Assembly (NCBI RefSeq): GCF_000004075.3
Contig: NC_026657.2
Location: 4,278,001 to 4,342,000, forward strand
Direction: 5' to 3'
Origin: Cucumis sativus
Lineage: Eukaryota; Streptophyta; Magnoliopsida; Cucurbitales; Cucurbitaceae
Length of the DNA: 64,000 nt
The translations under genes and the position numbers were made by a program. The notes beneath the pieces were generated by a model that worked only from the letters and a program-made list of their open reading frames with translations, did not search any database and had not been told where the DNA came from. Positions 1 through 11,222 of this stretch are shown here, piece by piece (within the stretch, counting starts at the first letter, position 1; each line of letters begins with the position of its first letter).

Positions 1-1690
1 TATAGTTTGTAGTTGCACTCTCCTTACTATAAATATAATGTGTTCGACTGATATAATCATGATCAATAAGTCAACCTTTCACAAGTTATTAGTAATATTG
101 GTTGGGTCAATTTACCGTTTTACCCTTAAGATCACATCTTGTTTCTTAAGCCTTCATTGATCCTCTAATAAACAATTGATTTATAGTCCTGCTATTAAAC
201 AAAATGTCTTTTGGGCCAATAGGAGAGTGAGGTCTTTTTGTTCAAGACTTAGATTGAACAGTTAAGGGCAGAACCTATTTACTAACTCCTATTTACTAAC
301 CCTAAAAGTGACCAAGAGTGAATTCCATTTTACACCTTATGTAACACTTTGAGTTTAGGAATGAGACATGAATGAACTAATATTACATCTGAATAAGTGG
401 GGTCCTGAGGACATGAAAAATAAAGTTAAAAAATACTTAAAAGAACTAAAAGTTACATACCTATACAAACAATGTGCACCTTTCTTTTTTATTGCTCATA
501 TGAGCTCTAAAGTTAAATGTGTTTAGCTTGAATCAATTCTAGTTAGGTGACCTCTGAAAACTTTTCTAGGATGCATGTGAGCGAGAACAAAACATACTGA
601 AGAGAACTTGTGTTGGTTTGTGGGAATATCGGAGATCCGAATTTCGAATCCTAAACTTGAAGTGTTACACTCTACGTGAAAACTCTTTTTAGGATGTCAG
701 GTTCAAACACTCATCCTATATTGAATGAACCTTGTTTATTGGATTCTAAGTTCATATCAAGCAAAATCTCTTAACCAATAACAACTTATTGAATAATATT
801 CCAATAACTACTTTATTGCATAATAAAGTAGTTTAATATTCACAAATCACGAATTTTATAACATGTTTGACACACTTGATATATTATTGATATCCACTTT
901 GATATGCGTACATGTGGTATACACTTGACACCTTCTAATAGGCATTTGATACACTAGATACACACTTGGTAACAACACTTAGTACACAATTTAATTACCA
1001 AATATTTAGGTTTGTGATAAAAAAAAATTGATTTTTTTTTAATTGAGAAAAGAAAAATCTAAACCAAATAGTACTTACAATTATAATATAAACTAAAACA
1101 ATCTACACCTATAAACACACCAAAGTATTTAACTTTCATTTGTCCCTCGCTTTTAAACAATAACCTCTGCACCCTCCTGCGATGCATTAGTATCCTACAC
1201 CAAAGGTGTATTCAGTTTTTCATTCTCGTAGCAGTCTAAAGCTACTTCTTTTAAAATTATCTATTTTTAAAAACTAGAAACTAAAAAGATACATTTTAAA
1301 ATCTCAAATATTATTCTTATGAAGTTGGAAACTAAAAATATCTATTTAAAAACTCATCAACCACTTAGAAGACTAAAAATGACAATTTTTACAAATGCAT
1401 GTATTCGAATAAAAATGTAAATTTTTCCAAGAAAGAAAAGAAAATAGTTATAAAAGAAATAAATATAATCTTTTATGGAAAATTTAGATAGCAAAAACTT
1501 GGAAACTATTTTTAAAAAATTGTAAACAGTTATCCGAACTAAAATGCCAAATGAACATATTTAATTTGAGATTTAACTAAATTGAAAAAAGAAAAAAAAC
1601 CATTGTGTTTATTTTGGGAAACTCGTTGGTGTCAAAGATCTCTTTCTACATCTTGAAAAAAAAGCTATGTCAAATTTTCTAGCAGCCATA
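1..1690. other. AT-rich intergenic DNA, no gene recognised
   Basis: No open frame of note on either strand. Between about 860 and 980 there are loosely repeated short units of the type acacttgata, probably slippage-derived. The part next to 1690 is the downstream flank of the minus-strand ATP synthase gene that ends at 1711. Confidence 0.6.
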
Positions 1691-1710
1691 ACAAAATGCA
1701 AAATCAAATA

Positions 1711-2763
1711 TCAAAATTCCTTAAGAGCTTCAGCTCCAGCAACAATTTCCAAAATCTCCCCAGTAATCTTAGCCTGTCTCTCTCGATTATAAGCAATCGT
1801 AACAGATTTCTTCAATTCCATTGCATTCTCAGAAGCATTACTCATCGCATTCATCCTCGCCGCAACTTCACTCGCCATTGACTCCTGCAAAGCTCTCAAA
1901 ATCTGGCTGTTCAAATACAAAGCCATCATCCCATCCAAAATCTGAACTGGGTCTTGTTCAAACTCCAACAATGGCGAAATTTCCCCTAATTCCCCCCCTT
2001 TCCCTTCTCTCTCCACCGTCAATTTCCCCTCCGCCGTCGTCAATCTAAACCCACCATCTCCCATGGCTTCCCCTTCCCCCAACAATGGCAGCAATGTCTC
2101 AACCACAGGCTCAGATTTCAGCAACGAAACGAATTTCGTGTAAATTACTTCCACTTTGTCTACTTCTTCGCTGATAAAAAGAGAAAACACAATGTCTGCT
2201 ATGGCTTGTGCTTCTTTTGCTGTGGGTAATGAAACACCGCCGCCGCCGGTGATGAATCGATCGACTTCAATATCAGACCGGCGGCGGAAATAGGAATTGC
2301 CCTTTTTCCCGATGCTGATTACGGTGTGACCCATATTGAGGTTTTTCAATTCCGCCAATCGGGCCTCGGCTTTTTTTATTACTGAAGCGTTGAAGCCTCC
2401 GCAGAGGCCTCGGTCTCCGGTGAAGACAACGACGGCGACTTTTCCAACGGGTCTGGGGTTTAGAAAAGGGAAATCGATGTCTTCTCGTTGGATTTGTTGG
2501 GTGAGGAAATGGAGAAATTGGGCGAGGGATTGGGAGAAGGGGCGGCTGTTGATTACGGCTTCTTGGGCACGTCGGACTTTAGCAGCGGCGACGAGCTTCA
2601 TGGCTTCGGTGAGCTTCTGGGTGTTTTTGATGGAGTCTAGTCGAGATCGGAGCTCGCGAGTGGTGCCGCCGCATCGGATTGAAATGGGGTGTGGAGATTT
2701 GGGGATGCGGCGGAGAAGGGAAAATGGGGTTTGGTGGAATTTGGGTTCGAGAGAGTGGATCAT
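1711..2763 (-). CDS. ATPC: Plastid F1Fo ATP synthase gamma subunit (ATPC2-like), intronless, lacking the redox dithiol
   Basis: The 350-residue product is the gamma shaft of the thylakoid CF1Fo ATP synthase, which couples proton flow to ATP synthesis. Residues 1-31 are basic and Ser/Pro-rich, like a transit peptide. The mature part opens with RELRSRLDSIKNTQKLTEAM, the classical gamma N-terminal helix. GDRGLCGGFNASVIKKAEAR (residues 116-135) and the C-terminal helix ending in YNRERQAKITGEILEIVAGA are also diagnostic. The plastid-type insertion FRLTTAEGKLTVERE (about 239-253) places it with chloroplast rather than mitochondrial gamma. However, the stretch just before it (about 228-238) is GEGEAMGDGG. 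In typical plant gamma chains this position holds the longer loop with the two thioredoxin-reduced cysteines. Only Cys31 and Cys121 occur in the whole protein. A single exon fits plant ATPC genes. Identity as ATP synthase gamma is certain; assignment to the minor, thioredoxin-insensitive paralogue is inference. Confidence 0.95.
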   Translation of the reverse strand: MIHSLEPKFHQTPFSLLRRIPKSPHPISIRCGGTTRELRSRLDSIKNTQKLTEAMKLVAAAKVRRAQEAVINSRPFSQSLAQFLHFLTQQIQREDIDFPFLNPRPVGKVAVVVFTGDRGLCGGFNASVIKKAEARLAELKNLNMGHTVISIGKKGNSYFRRRSDIEVDRFITGGGGVSLPTAKEAQAIADIVFSLFISEEVDKVEVIYTKFVSLLKSEPVVETLLPLLGEGEAMGDGGFRLTTAEGKLTVEREGKGGELGEISPLLEFEQDPVQILDGMMALYLNSQILRALQESMASEVAARMNAMSNASENAMELKKSVTIAYNRERQAKITGEILEIVAGAEALKEF

Positions 2764-4915
2764 GGTGGAAAGAGATTTTTCAAGGGTTTTTCTTTTTTCT
2801 TTCTTCCAAAGTTTGAGAATGTAAGAGAGATTAATGCTTAGTTTAGGGTTTAGAAAGGGGCATCAAAATTGTGCATTCAGTTGGAATTGACGAACAATTT
2901 CTTTACAAGTTTTTCTTTTTTTAGATGTAGTTTTCTTCGATCTTTAAGGGGCGATGATGCTACAAATTTTAATAAATTTTGCAAGAAAGCATTTGCTATT
3001 CCTCTGTTTGTTTTAGAAATACTTTTCGAATTTGATAATCAATTTTATTGTTAAATTAGAATCTATTCTCGTCATGCTATGTCTTAGATTTGATATATGA
3101 ACTCGAGACAGAGTGTGACAGTAATCTGATGAGCGGATGTTGATGTTGAAACTCTTTGATCGTCAATCTCAATCTATTCATGAGCCATAAGTAGCTTTGG
3201 ATTCCATGGTCAAACTTCAAATTAGCTTCAAGTTTTTTTTTAGCAATAAACTAAATTTGAAAAAGAAAAAAAAAAAAACAATATCATTGATATACTTTTC
3301 TTTCTTTTTAATCATATACGAAATATGACGTATATACATTCTATCATTGACATACCAAATTAAACGTAACTTACCTCACATTGGAATCATGTCAAAATTC
3401 CAAAAAATAATAATAATAAATTAACTGATATACTTTATATTTGTTATATTAGATAACATAATTATTGTAATTAATATACACCATCCAAACGAGATAAAAA
3501 TGTGAAAACATAAAAAAATTAATGCCAAAACATGAAGTAAACCATTCAACTATATGAAAATGAAAACAACTTCTCAAATCAAAACAAAAAAGAAAATCAA
3601 CTTTCCACACAATTAGAATAATAGTATATCAATTGCATACACTTTAAGTAAAGTGTAACAATGAATTGATTTACTAAATATACAAATATATTATATATAC
3701 ATTTTTTTTAGTATAAGTCAGGGGTAAGGGATATAAACCAGAATCAATTTTTCTAAAAGGATATATATATGAAACAAATCAAACGAACCATATACCCTTC
3801 TATTCACTTTTTTAAAAAATATAGGTTGTCTAACATTTTTGTTTTTGTTTGTGTTCCTTGTTTCCATCTTCCCCCTACAAATGGAACTTTTTTGTACAAA
3901 AGAAAAAATATTGAAATAAAAAAGAAGTGCTGGTTGTAAAATTCATAATATGATTAAAATAAAGGTCATAGTTGTTCGATTGTATACACTACCACAACCG
4001 AGAAAGAGAGTCGAAAGAAGAACTAAAGAGAACAAATCGAAACTAACTCTAAGCTTATATGCTTTTGAGCAAGCGAAGGTATCCAAATTTCGTCTATGTT
4101 TGGCATACTTATGGATGATGAGAAAGATTGAAATGAACATAAGAGAAGGAGGCCAAACAAACTCTGAGATGAGAGACAAATATGAGAAAATGAGAAGTGA
4201 ATTGTGAAAGAGGTAACTGAATTTGTGGTAATCAAATAGTGGAACTTCGATTTTGGTGTCCACCCCTAAACACTTCCAAGTCTAAAGTGAAACCAATCAC
4301 ATTTTCTTTTTCAATATTAGTAAGAATTTGATTTGGTTTTTGCAATTTTGGTATCCTCTCCTAACCACTTATGTCTTGATCCTCAACACATATAGACATA
4401 TAGATATCAACTACATATCAACTAAGCTAAGTTTTTGTTGTCAATATATTAGATATATTATCGCAAAATCCAAATAAAAAACAATATAAAATAAAATAGT
4501 ATGTGCTCAACCAGAAAGCTATTGTAATCAAGTTCAAAGTTTTTTATTTTGATTGATATAACCCTAAATTTAGGTGTAGACGTAACACTTTGACATTGTT
4601 TCACATCTTCATCAACCCTTTTTCCTTCATCTTAAATTGTGTATTTATCCCAATTTTTTCTACAAAATAAACATCATATTCATACCGTAGGATCTTCGAT
4701 ACAAAATTCGATTCCGACTATTTTAATTCAGGGGACAAGAAGGAAGAAAAATCGAGGGATCTCCAAATTCAGAGCTTAAACTGAGAGAGAGCACGATCTT
4801 AAGGCAAGTCTACAATGGGGAGAGCATAATTTTTCTGGAGTGGAAGAGGAGAAAGAAATTTTGGGATATGAATGCTCTGTAATACCCCCATCAAACGGTG
4901 GTTGGAACGAAGATA
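2764..4915. other. Intergenic region between divergent ATPC and NDUFAF2 genes
   Basis: The two flanking genes point away from each other, so their promoters should lie at the two ends. About 3200-3900 is very AT-rich with homopolymer runs. A 106-codon minus-strand frame at 3943-4263 has no recognisable motif and I treat it as chance. The 4700-4915 part (gagggatctcc, aaactgagagagagcacg) probably contains the NDUFAF2 5' UTR. No other gene seen. Confidence 0.5.
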
Positions 4916-7900
4916 ATGTCGAAACTTTTTGGGAAAATTGCTGCTTTCTTCAGCAATAGAACTCTGGTGGGAGTGGACAAAGCGGGAAACAGATACTTCT
5001 TCGTAAAAGAAGAAATAGATGGTATAAGTAAGTAGGTCTAAATACCCTTTCTTTTCTATTTCTATATTTTCCTTTCTTAGATTGCATTTGATCGGAATGA
5101 GGTTCTTTCTTTGGGTTGCATTTTGAATTTCTAGATTTTTTCACTTATTTGTTTTTAAAAATTTGTTCTCTTTGTTTCTTTGTGCATTTCCTGTTCCATT
5201 GATCAATTTTAATTAAACAGTATTGGAAGTATGAAAGTACAGAAGAACTTAGCATCTAACTGATTTTGAACTGTGGAAAGCCAGCAGTTTTCTAAGCCCA
5301 CCGTTGAACCTTTGCAATTGAGTTTAAAAATTGTACGCCATGTGTTGTTTTTTAGTTTTTTGAAAATTAAGCCTCCGAACACCACTTCTACATCTAAATA
5401 TCTTGCTTTGTTATCTACTTTTTAAAAATCAAGTGGCCTAGTGTTAAAAAATCTGTCTCAATAACTAACTAAGAATAACTAAGAGTTCATAGAATTAATT
5501 TCCTACTAGTTTCCTTGACACCCAAATGTTCTAGGGATAGTTGGGTTCTCTCGGTGAGATTAGTTGAGGTGCCCGTAAGTTGCCCCAAACACTCGTGGAT
5601 ATGAAAAAAACTTGTTTTTGTTTTTGGAATTTGACATAGAATTCAACTTTTGTACTTGAAGAAATATGCAAGACATTGTAAGAAAATATCTTTTTGCACA
5701 GTTGTACTCAACATTAAGTGGATGATGTTCATGAGAAATGGAGAGAGAGCGCTCATGAATTAGGGTGATACATAGGTAGCTGCCTTTGTTGTTTATAGGA
5801 TGAAACTTCTATCATTGGACATATACAGCTCACGCAATTTTCACTCTTTGGTTTGCTAGTGAAAGAGAAGAGATGGGTGCTATTTAAGGGTGAGGATGAT
5901 CCAACGTCAATTCCAGGTAAGCATTTATGGACCTATGTTTAAGACTTATGAATTAGGAGAAGGGCTTTGTTATTTGAATCATCCGATTATGTCATTTTTA
6001 AATCACGGTTTAAGATATAGTACCAGTTTTGGGAACATATCCAGTTTTGGGAACTTGAATGATTATTAACATGAGCTGGATATGTAGTCTAGAAAGAACC
6101 GAATTTGCTGATGTTAGGTTTTCCTGATGATGATTGCTTATATTTTATTGCTGCAGTGGAGTGGATATGTTGGTTAAATGGGCAGCGTAAAAAGGCTCCA
6201 ACCCCAGAGGTAACCCATTACCTTCTTCCACGACCAACTGATCTTTGCATTCCACTTGAATGATCAGAGGATTTGTGATTGGTGTGCTAAGCAGGATTTG
6301 ATATTTATATTGTTTGTTCTTTTGCCATTGTCTTCAGGAAATGAGGGAGCTAGAAGCTAGGCGTGAACGTGTACGACAAAATGTTGCTCGTATGTTGACT
6401 CTTCAATAAAATTTTGCATCTTATTACTTGGTTGTTCATGACTGAACATTTTTCTACATTATGTAATTATCATCGTCAACTTCTCTATATCAAAATTGTG
6501 ACTTATATACAGGAAGAAAGGTATGAATTGCATTGTACCTGAAATTGCCACATAGAGGTCACCCAAACATATTCATATTTGAGAATTAATTCTCTTAGAG
6601 TCCCATTTGGTAACTATTTCACTTTTTTTTTTGGTTTTTGGAAATTAAGCCTATAAACACTTTTTACCCAGGTTCTCATAAACGAAGTCAAATTTTGAAA
6701 ACTAAGAAAAGTAGTCTTTAATAGCTTGTTTTTGTTTTTGGAATATGGCCAAGAATGCAACTCTTCTACTTGAAGATTGATACAAACCATGGTAAGAAAA
6801 TCGGCTTATTTTCAAAAAACAAAATGGTTACCAAATGAGGCTGTAGGAATTGATGATTGACTTTATAATCTTACTCAAGACATTCTTACCAAGGTCTTCT
6901 TTCCTGCCTTAGTAGATAAGTTTTTCTGTAACCATCTTTTTATGAGGTATAAAAGCAATTATCATTTGATTTTGCAGTTCAGAATTAAATTTTATTTGAT
7001 ACTTTTAGAAGAACCAATATCATTCTCATTCTTTGACTTAACATGGTCTAACTGGAAGTTATCTGTGATCAATTTAGTTCTCAAGAAAGAAGAGATGGAA
7101 AGAAACTCTAAAGAAGGCAATTTACGGAAAATCATCAGCACCGGTCAGTTGCTTATTGACAAAAACTTAAGTGCTTGTTACACTTGTAGCATATAGCTAA
7201 TATTCATTTGCTGCATAGGTCAAGTTATGGGTCCTGACTTGAAAAGCTTTATCCGACAGGTCCCAACTGGTTCAGAAGGTATTATTTGATTTCATTTTGT
7301 ATTTTCTCACCCCCTTAATCTCCTCCCCACTCTTCACCAAGAGAAAAGAAATGTGATTACATTCAATCCTTAAATAGGATTTTTTTAAGAGCCATGGAGC
7401 TCAATGGTTTAAAAGGCTCTTGATATCAATGTTTTAAGAGGCTATTGAGGTTTATGCCTCCTTGAGGCTCGCCCCAAGGCAAGACTCTAACTTTTAACCT
7501 TGAGACTTGTGTTTATAAAAATGCACTGAGTGACTGAAGTTTAACGATTATAAAAATAATATTATTTTTCCCCATTCTTCAAATACATAAAAGGTTTGAT
7601 TTGTGATAAATGGAGCTATTATTATTACAATTACTACAAAAAAATTATCATTGATATAACGGAAAGAAAATTAATGTTCAAGGGTTACAAACTCTCGAGT
7701 CTTGAAGGAAGTGAAAGTAAAACATAATCAGGAACTTTGAAACAATTACAGTTCTCTTCCTAATGCACTTTATTTTGAGCTATTACTAATTTCATATCGT
7801 GGCTTTAAGTGTGTCCAAACATAAAATTTTAGGATAAGTCAATCATATAATAATAGTAGTGATATTGATGTTAAAGATAACCTGTGGCACTTGGCAATGG

Positions 7901-9044
7901 TGATTATGTACACACACACTTTATGATTATGATGTTCAGTAACGCCTAGTCAGTTCAATTTTAGGATTTGTAAAATATTTTCATCAAATTTGAGGCTTGC
8001 ACCGCACCTAGAGGAAAGCCTCAAGATTGCATTTAGGCCTTTTCCCAATTGGAGAAAAAAGCATTTTTTATTTTAAATAATCATTTGGAATGATCTAAGT
8101 TTTTCCTCTTGTTGGCTGATTAATTCCATGTACCTCTTCTGGTCATGTGTAACTCTCCCAAATTTGATAGTTCATTTCATTTGGACTTGAGTATATTATA
8201 CCGATTGGATGTTTACACTCAGTTCATTCATTTTGGTATTTCTTGTTCAAAGGTGCCCAAGATGTGGAAGGATTGCCTACAAGGGATAGCCTGAGGTGGG
8301 CCATTCATTTTGAATTTTATACTGCTATTTTCTTTTTTCTATATTGGTGAGGTGACATAAATATTGGTTAACTGTCTTCTTTTTTCTCAATGTTATGGGC
8401 ATATCATGGGCAGAAATATTTAAATGTACTTTTCTGTGTAGTTCACCACTGATATTTCTCTATTTATTCTCTCCTCAATATTGCTCATTGGTCCAGTGTG
8501 CTAGGAGTTTGAGTTAATAGTTTGAATGCATCGAAGGACCAAGAATTTAGAGCAAGTCTATATTACCGAATGACTTATTGATTGTTATGCTTTCTGAGTT
8601 TGTTAGTTAAATAGTAGTATGATCATTATGTCATTGGTTTGCTGTTAAAAACATGTGAAACTTTCTGGTGCAATGTGCTTATGCTTAAAGAACTATTCCT
8701 CTCCTCTTGTAACGTGGATTTACCTTTGCTTCAACCACCAGGAACTCAAACGAAAAGGAGGCAGATCAAGAGAAACCAATTCCCGAGTAAGTTGATTTTG
8801 TTTTTTTTTTTTTTTTCCCAACTCAATAGTCATAAATGTCAATATTAGATTGCATAGGATTCATGTTGACATTAGATACAAGGGATTATGAAGGTTGGCA
8901 TATCTTTTACCTTTTCAGAAAAAAGGAAAACAACAAAGTGCCTATTGAATACCAAAAAGTTCCCATTCTTTCATATTCAGGTCCTCCGAGCCTGTTGGGT
9001 CTGGCCATACATTTAAACCAGGAACATGGCAGCCACCAACATGA
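4916..9044 (+). CDS. NDUFAF2: NDUFAF2 / mimitin-like mitochondrial complex I assembly factor, nine exons
   Basis: A hand-built model gives a 183-residue protein: exons 4916-5027, 5860-5916, 6157-6209, 6338-6389, 7078-7143, 7219-7278, 8253-8295, 8742-8786 and 8981-9044. Every junction is GT-AG and phases agree (total 552 nt). The N-terminus MSKLFGKIAAFFSNRTLVGV, then DKAGNRYFFVKEE and KEKRWVLFKGEDDPTSIPVE, followed by WICWLNGQRKKAPTPEE, is the NDUFA12/B17.2-like fold as seen in plant NDUFAF2. A charged middle with a likely helix (ELEARRERVRQN, LLKKEEMERNSKEG) follows. The C-terminus is GHTFKPGTWQPPT, a typical conserved tail. The family assists assembly of mitochondrial NADH dehydrogenase. No long presequence is seen, as usual for this family. 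Introns 1, 4 and 6 carry MITE or SINE material. The last two exons have a decayed duplicate at 14.8-15.4 kb. Confidence 0.93.
5340..5705 (+). repeat. MITE-like element split by a SINE
   Basis: Segments 5340-5432 and 5611-5705 together match the MITE-like repeat at 6599-6842 (shared gaaaattaagcct, ttgtttttgtttttggaa, acttgaagaaatatgcaa, gtaagaaaat). The match is interrupted by the SINE at 5433-5610. The element lies in NDUFAF2 intron 1. Confidence 0.6.
5433..5610 (+). mobile_element. SINE copy, family 1, inserted into a MITE
   Basis: It begins gtggcctagtgttaaaaaat, which resembles a Pol III A box, and carries the family 3' part (gacacccaaatgtt, ggtgagattagttgaggtgc, cactcgtggatatg) followed by a short A run. 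The segment carrying the B box in the copy at 27042 is deleted here. Related to the copies at 27042 and 41475. Confidence 0.65.
6599..6842. mobile_element. MITE with inverted ends, NDUFAF2 intron 4
   Basis: The left end agtcccatttggtaactatt and the right end aaaatggttaccaaatgagg are imperfect inverted repeats sharing the catttggtaac core. The 244-bp size, lack of coding capacity and related copies (5340-5705 split by a SINE, a reverse-oriented partial copy at 37560-37690, and a similar-ended element at 39875-40160) fit a miniature inverted-repeat element. The target duplication is unclear. Confidence 0.6.
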
Positions 9045-10900
9045 ATGGTGATTGCCCTTCAAGGAGAACTCGCGAACATTAAAGCTAGCAGTTCGTTCTA
9101 TTCCCAACAATTTGGTAAGCTTCTGAGTTCCGATTCCTTACCTTCTACTTTTTCTGAGGACATGCCCTTCTACTTGACTGTATCAGATCCTGCCCTCGGA
9201 AGGTCTAAAACAAGATTGTCACTCTGCATTGCCTTGGTTTTCAAATGGTCATATGTAGTATTTGTCTGATGAAAAGCAGTTGTTACTTAAATTTTATGTA
9301 GTAAGTTCAATAAGTATCCTTATAGAATACTTGTGACAGTTTTGACCTCCCCCATTCTATCTAGAGGCTGAGAAAAGTAACTTGCAATTGTCGGTAGCAG
9401 CATTCCCTTGGAAGATTCACTGTGGGATTGATATCATTCCTGTTGGTTATGATTTGATTTGTAAAACATTTTATCCCAGATTGGTTGGAATTCATTGTAA
9501 TAATGTTTTCAGGCTCAGCTAGAGGGATTAATAATGTTGATGCATTCGATATTTTGTTGTGTGCTCCTGCTACTAACATTTGTGGGGGTATAAGGATAGA
9601 AATGGGAAGCCTGAGAACATGATGTTAGGGCATAGGAATAGGATTAATGTGTGATTGTTTAGGCCTTTGAGAATGAGAATTTTGGAGATTTTTATTTCAT
9701 TTGGCTGTCTAAACTATTATATTTTTGTCCTAAACTAATTCATTATATAAAGTTTATTTACCCTGTATGATAGGATGGGGGGTTTCGAAGCAAAAATCAT
9801 ATGATTGCTAACACATCAATATGTTAATCTCAATTTATTGTACAAATGTAAATCAACATTGTTGTTTTTATTTAATTCTAGTTCATATTAGATATAAAGT
9901 AATGATTGTATAGTTTTTATGAATAATTCAATCTGAAATTAAATGTAATAATCTGGTTTTGATATCCATTACTTTTGGTGGATTTGAGATGTCAATGTTA
10001 TTGTCTGAATAACCGTAGCCTTTCCAAATGTATAAATTTTCTCCTCTTGCATTACCTTCAGCCAAGGCTACAAAATTATCATTGATTTTCTTTTTCTTGC
10101 TTTCCTCTCTTATTCTCTATTTTGTATTAATCCATTTGTGGTTGACCATCAGATCGTTTTAGAGAAGTTGTTGCTAGCCATTGAAACACAGATTAGGATA
10201 GTGAAGAGCCAGAGAGAGAGGATCGAAAAGAGAGCTTGAGAGAGATTAGGGTAGCAAATGATAGAGAGGAAATCAAGAAGAAAAAAAAAAAGAGGTTGAA
10301 AGAGTGAGATAAGAAGACAAGGATAGAGCTGATAACCAATTTGAGTGCACGAGATTTTGTTTGATATTTTTACTTAGTATATGAGGTTACTAAAGAGGGA
10401 AAAAAATTGCCAAAATGAGCTCAAACATTTGTATGTTTACCAGCAAGAGGTACTGAGTTAAAAAAAAACCTCAATTTCAAAAGGTTGGACAAATTCTTAT
10501 TTTCTATCCCAATTTTGGTTCATCCAACCACTAGATCCTTATGTTATTATTCCACGAGATTGATCCTTTAACTTATATTTGACCATCTATTTTCTATTTT
10601 AAGAGTTCATACAAGAACACTATTGTAACCAACTAAAATAAACTCCCGAATCCAAACACCTCCTAAGATTTAGGGTGCAATTATAATTGAATTAGGTTTT
10701 AAAAATAATAGGTTGGAATGATGATAAATGTGACAGGATATAAATTGAATGATATAAGAGAACTCAATGAAATTAATTTTTTATTAAAGTCTGGAATGGT
10801 TAATAAAGAAAAAAGGTTATATAAATGCCTTAGACACAGCCAAGCAAACCAAAAAAACTTCCCTCCTCCCCAGTTGTTGTTTGTCATAGTCACCTTCACC
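9045..10900. other. NDUFAF2 3' flank and spacer before the maturase gene
   Basis: No gene recognised. The part next to the stop codon (to about 9110) and a segment around 9890-10020 have diverged counterparts at 15302-15375 and 15560-15690, showing that this flank belongs to a duplicated block. A purine-rich patch with repeated agag units lies at about 10200-10320. Confidence 0.55.
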
Positions 10901-11106
10901 TTCACCTCGCTCAGTTTCCTCTTTCTTTCTTCCTTTCCTTGGACTGTTGTGGCTACATTGAGACTATGAAACATAGACAATCATACAAACACCATAAGCT
11001 CCACGGTTTCGCTTTCTCACTCACTCAACCACCTCTGCGACTCTCTCTTCCTTCTTTGCTCCTTTCGATTTCCTTCTCTCACGTTCGCAGAAATTTCGTT
11101 AAACTG

Positions 11107-11222
11107 GTATGTGAATCGAATTCTTCTTGCTTAATCACTAATTTTTGTTTTCTGTTTTGTTCATGGATCAAAAAGCTATAGTTTTCTCTTCTCTATTGAG
11201 CTCGTTGTATCCTTAACTTCAG
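11107..11222 (+). other. 5' UTR intron of the maturase gene
   Basis: The donor aaactg/gtatgtg and acceptor aacttcag/ATG place the start codon directly behind the splice acceptor. The donor-side half matches the 5' UTR intron of RID1 at 18446-18608. Splicing is inferred from the sites only. Confidence 0.6.

Noticed and set aside
2336..2824. 162-codon plus-strand frame across the ATPC gene
   Set aside because: It is the antisense shadow of the ATP synthase gamma coding region.
3943..4263. 106-codon minus-strand open frame with hydrophobic stretches
   Set aside because: No family motif; AT-rich DNA with T-rich complement gives Phe/Leu/Ser-rich frames by chance, and no splice or leader context supports a gene.
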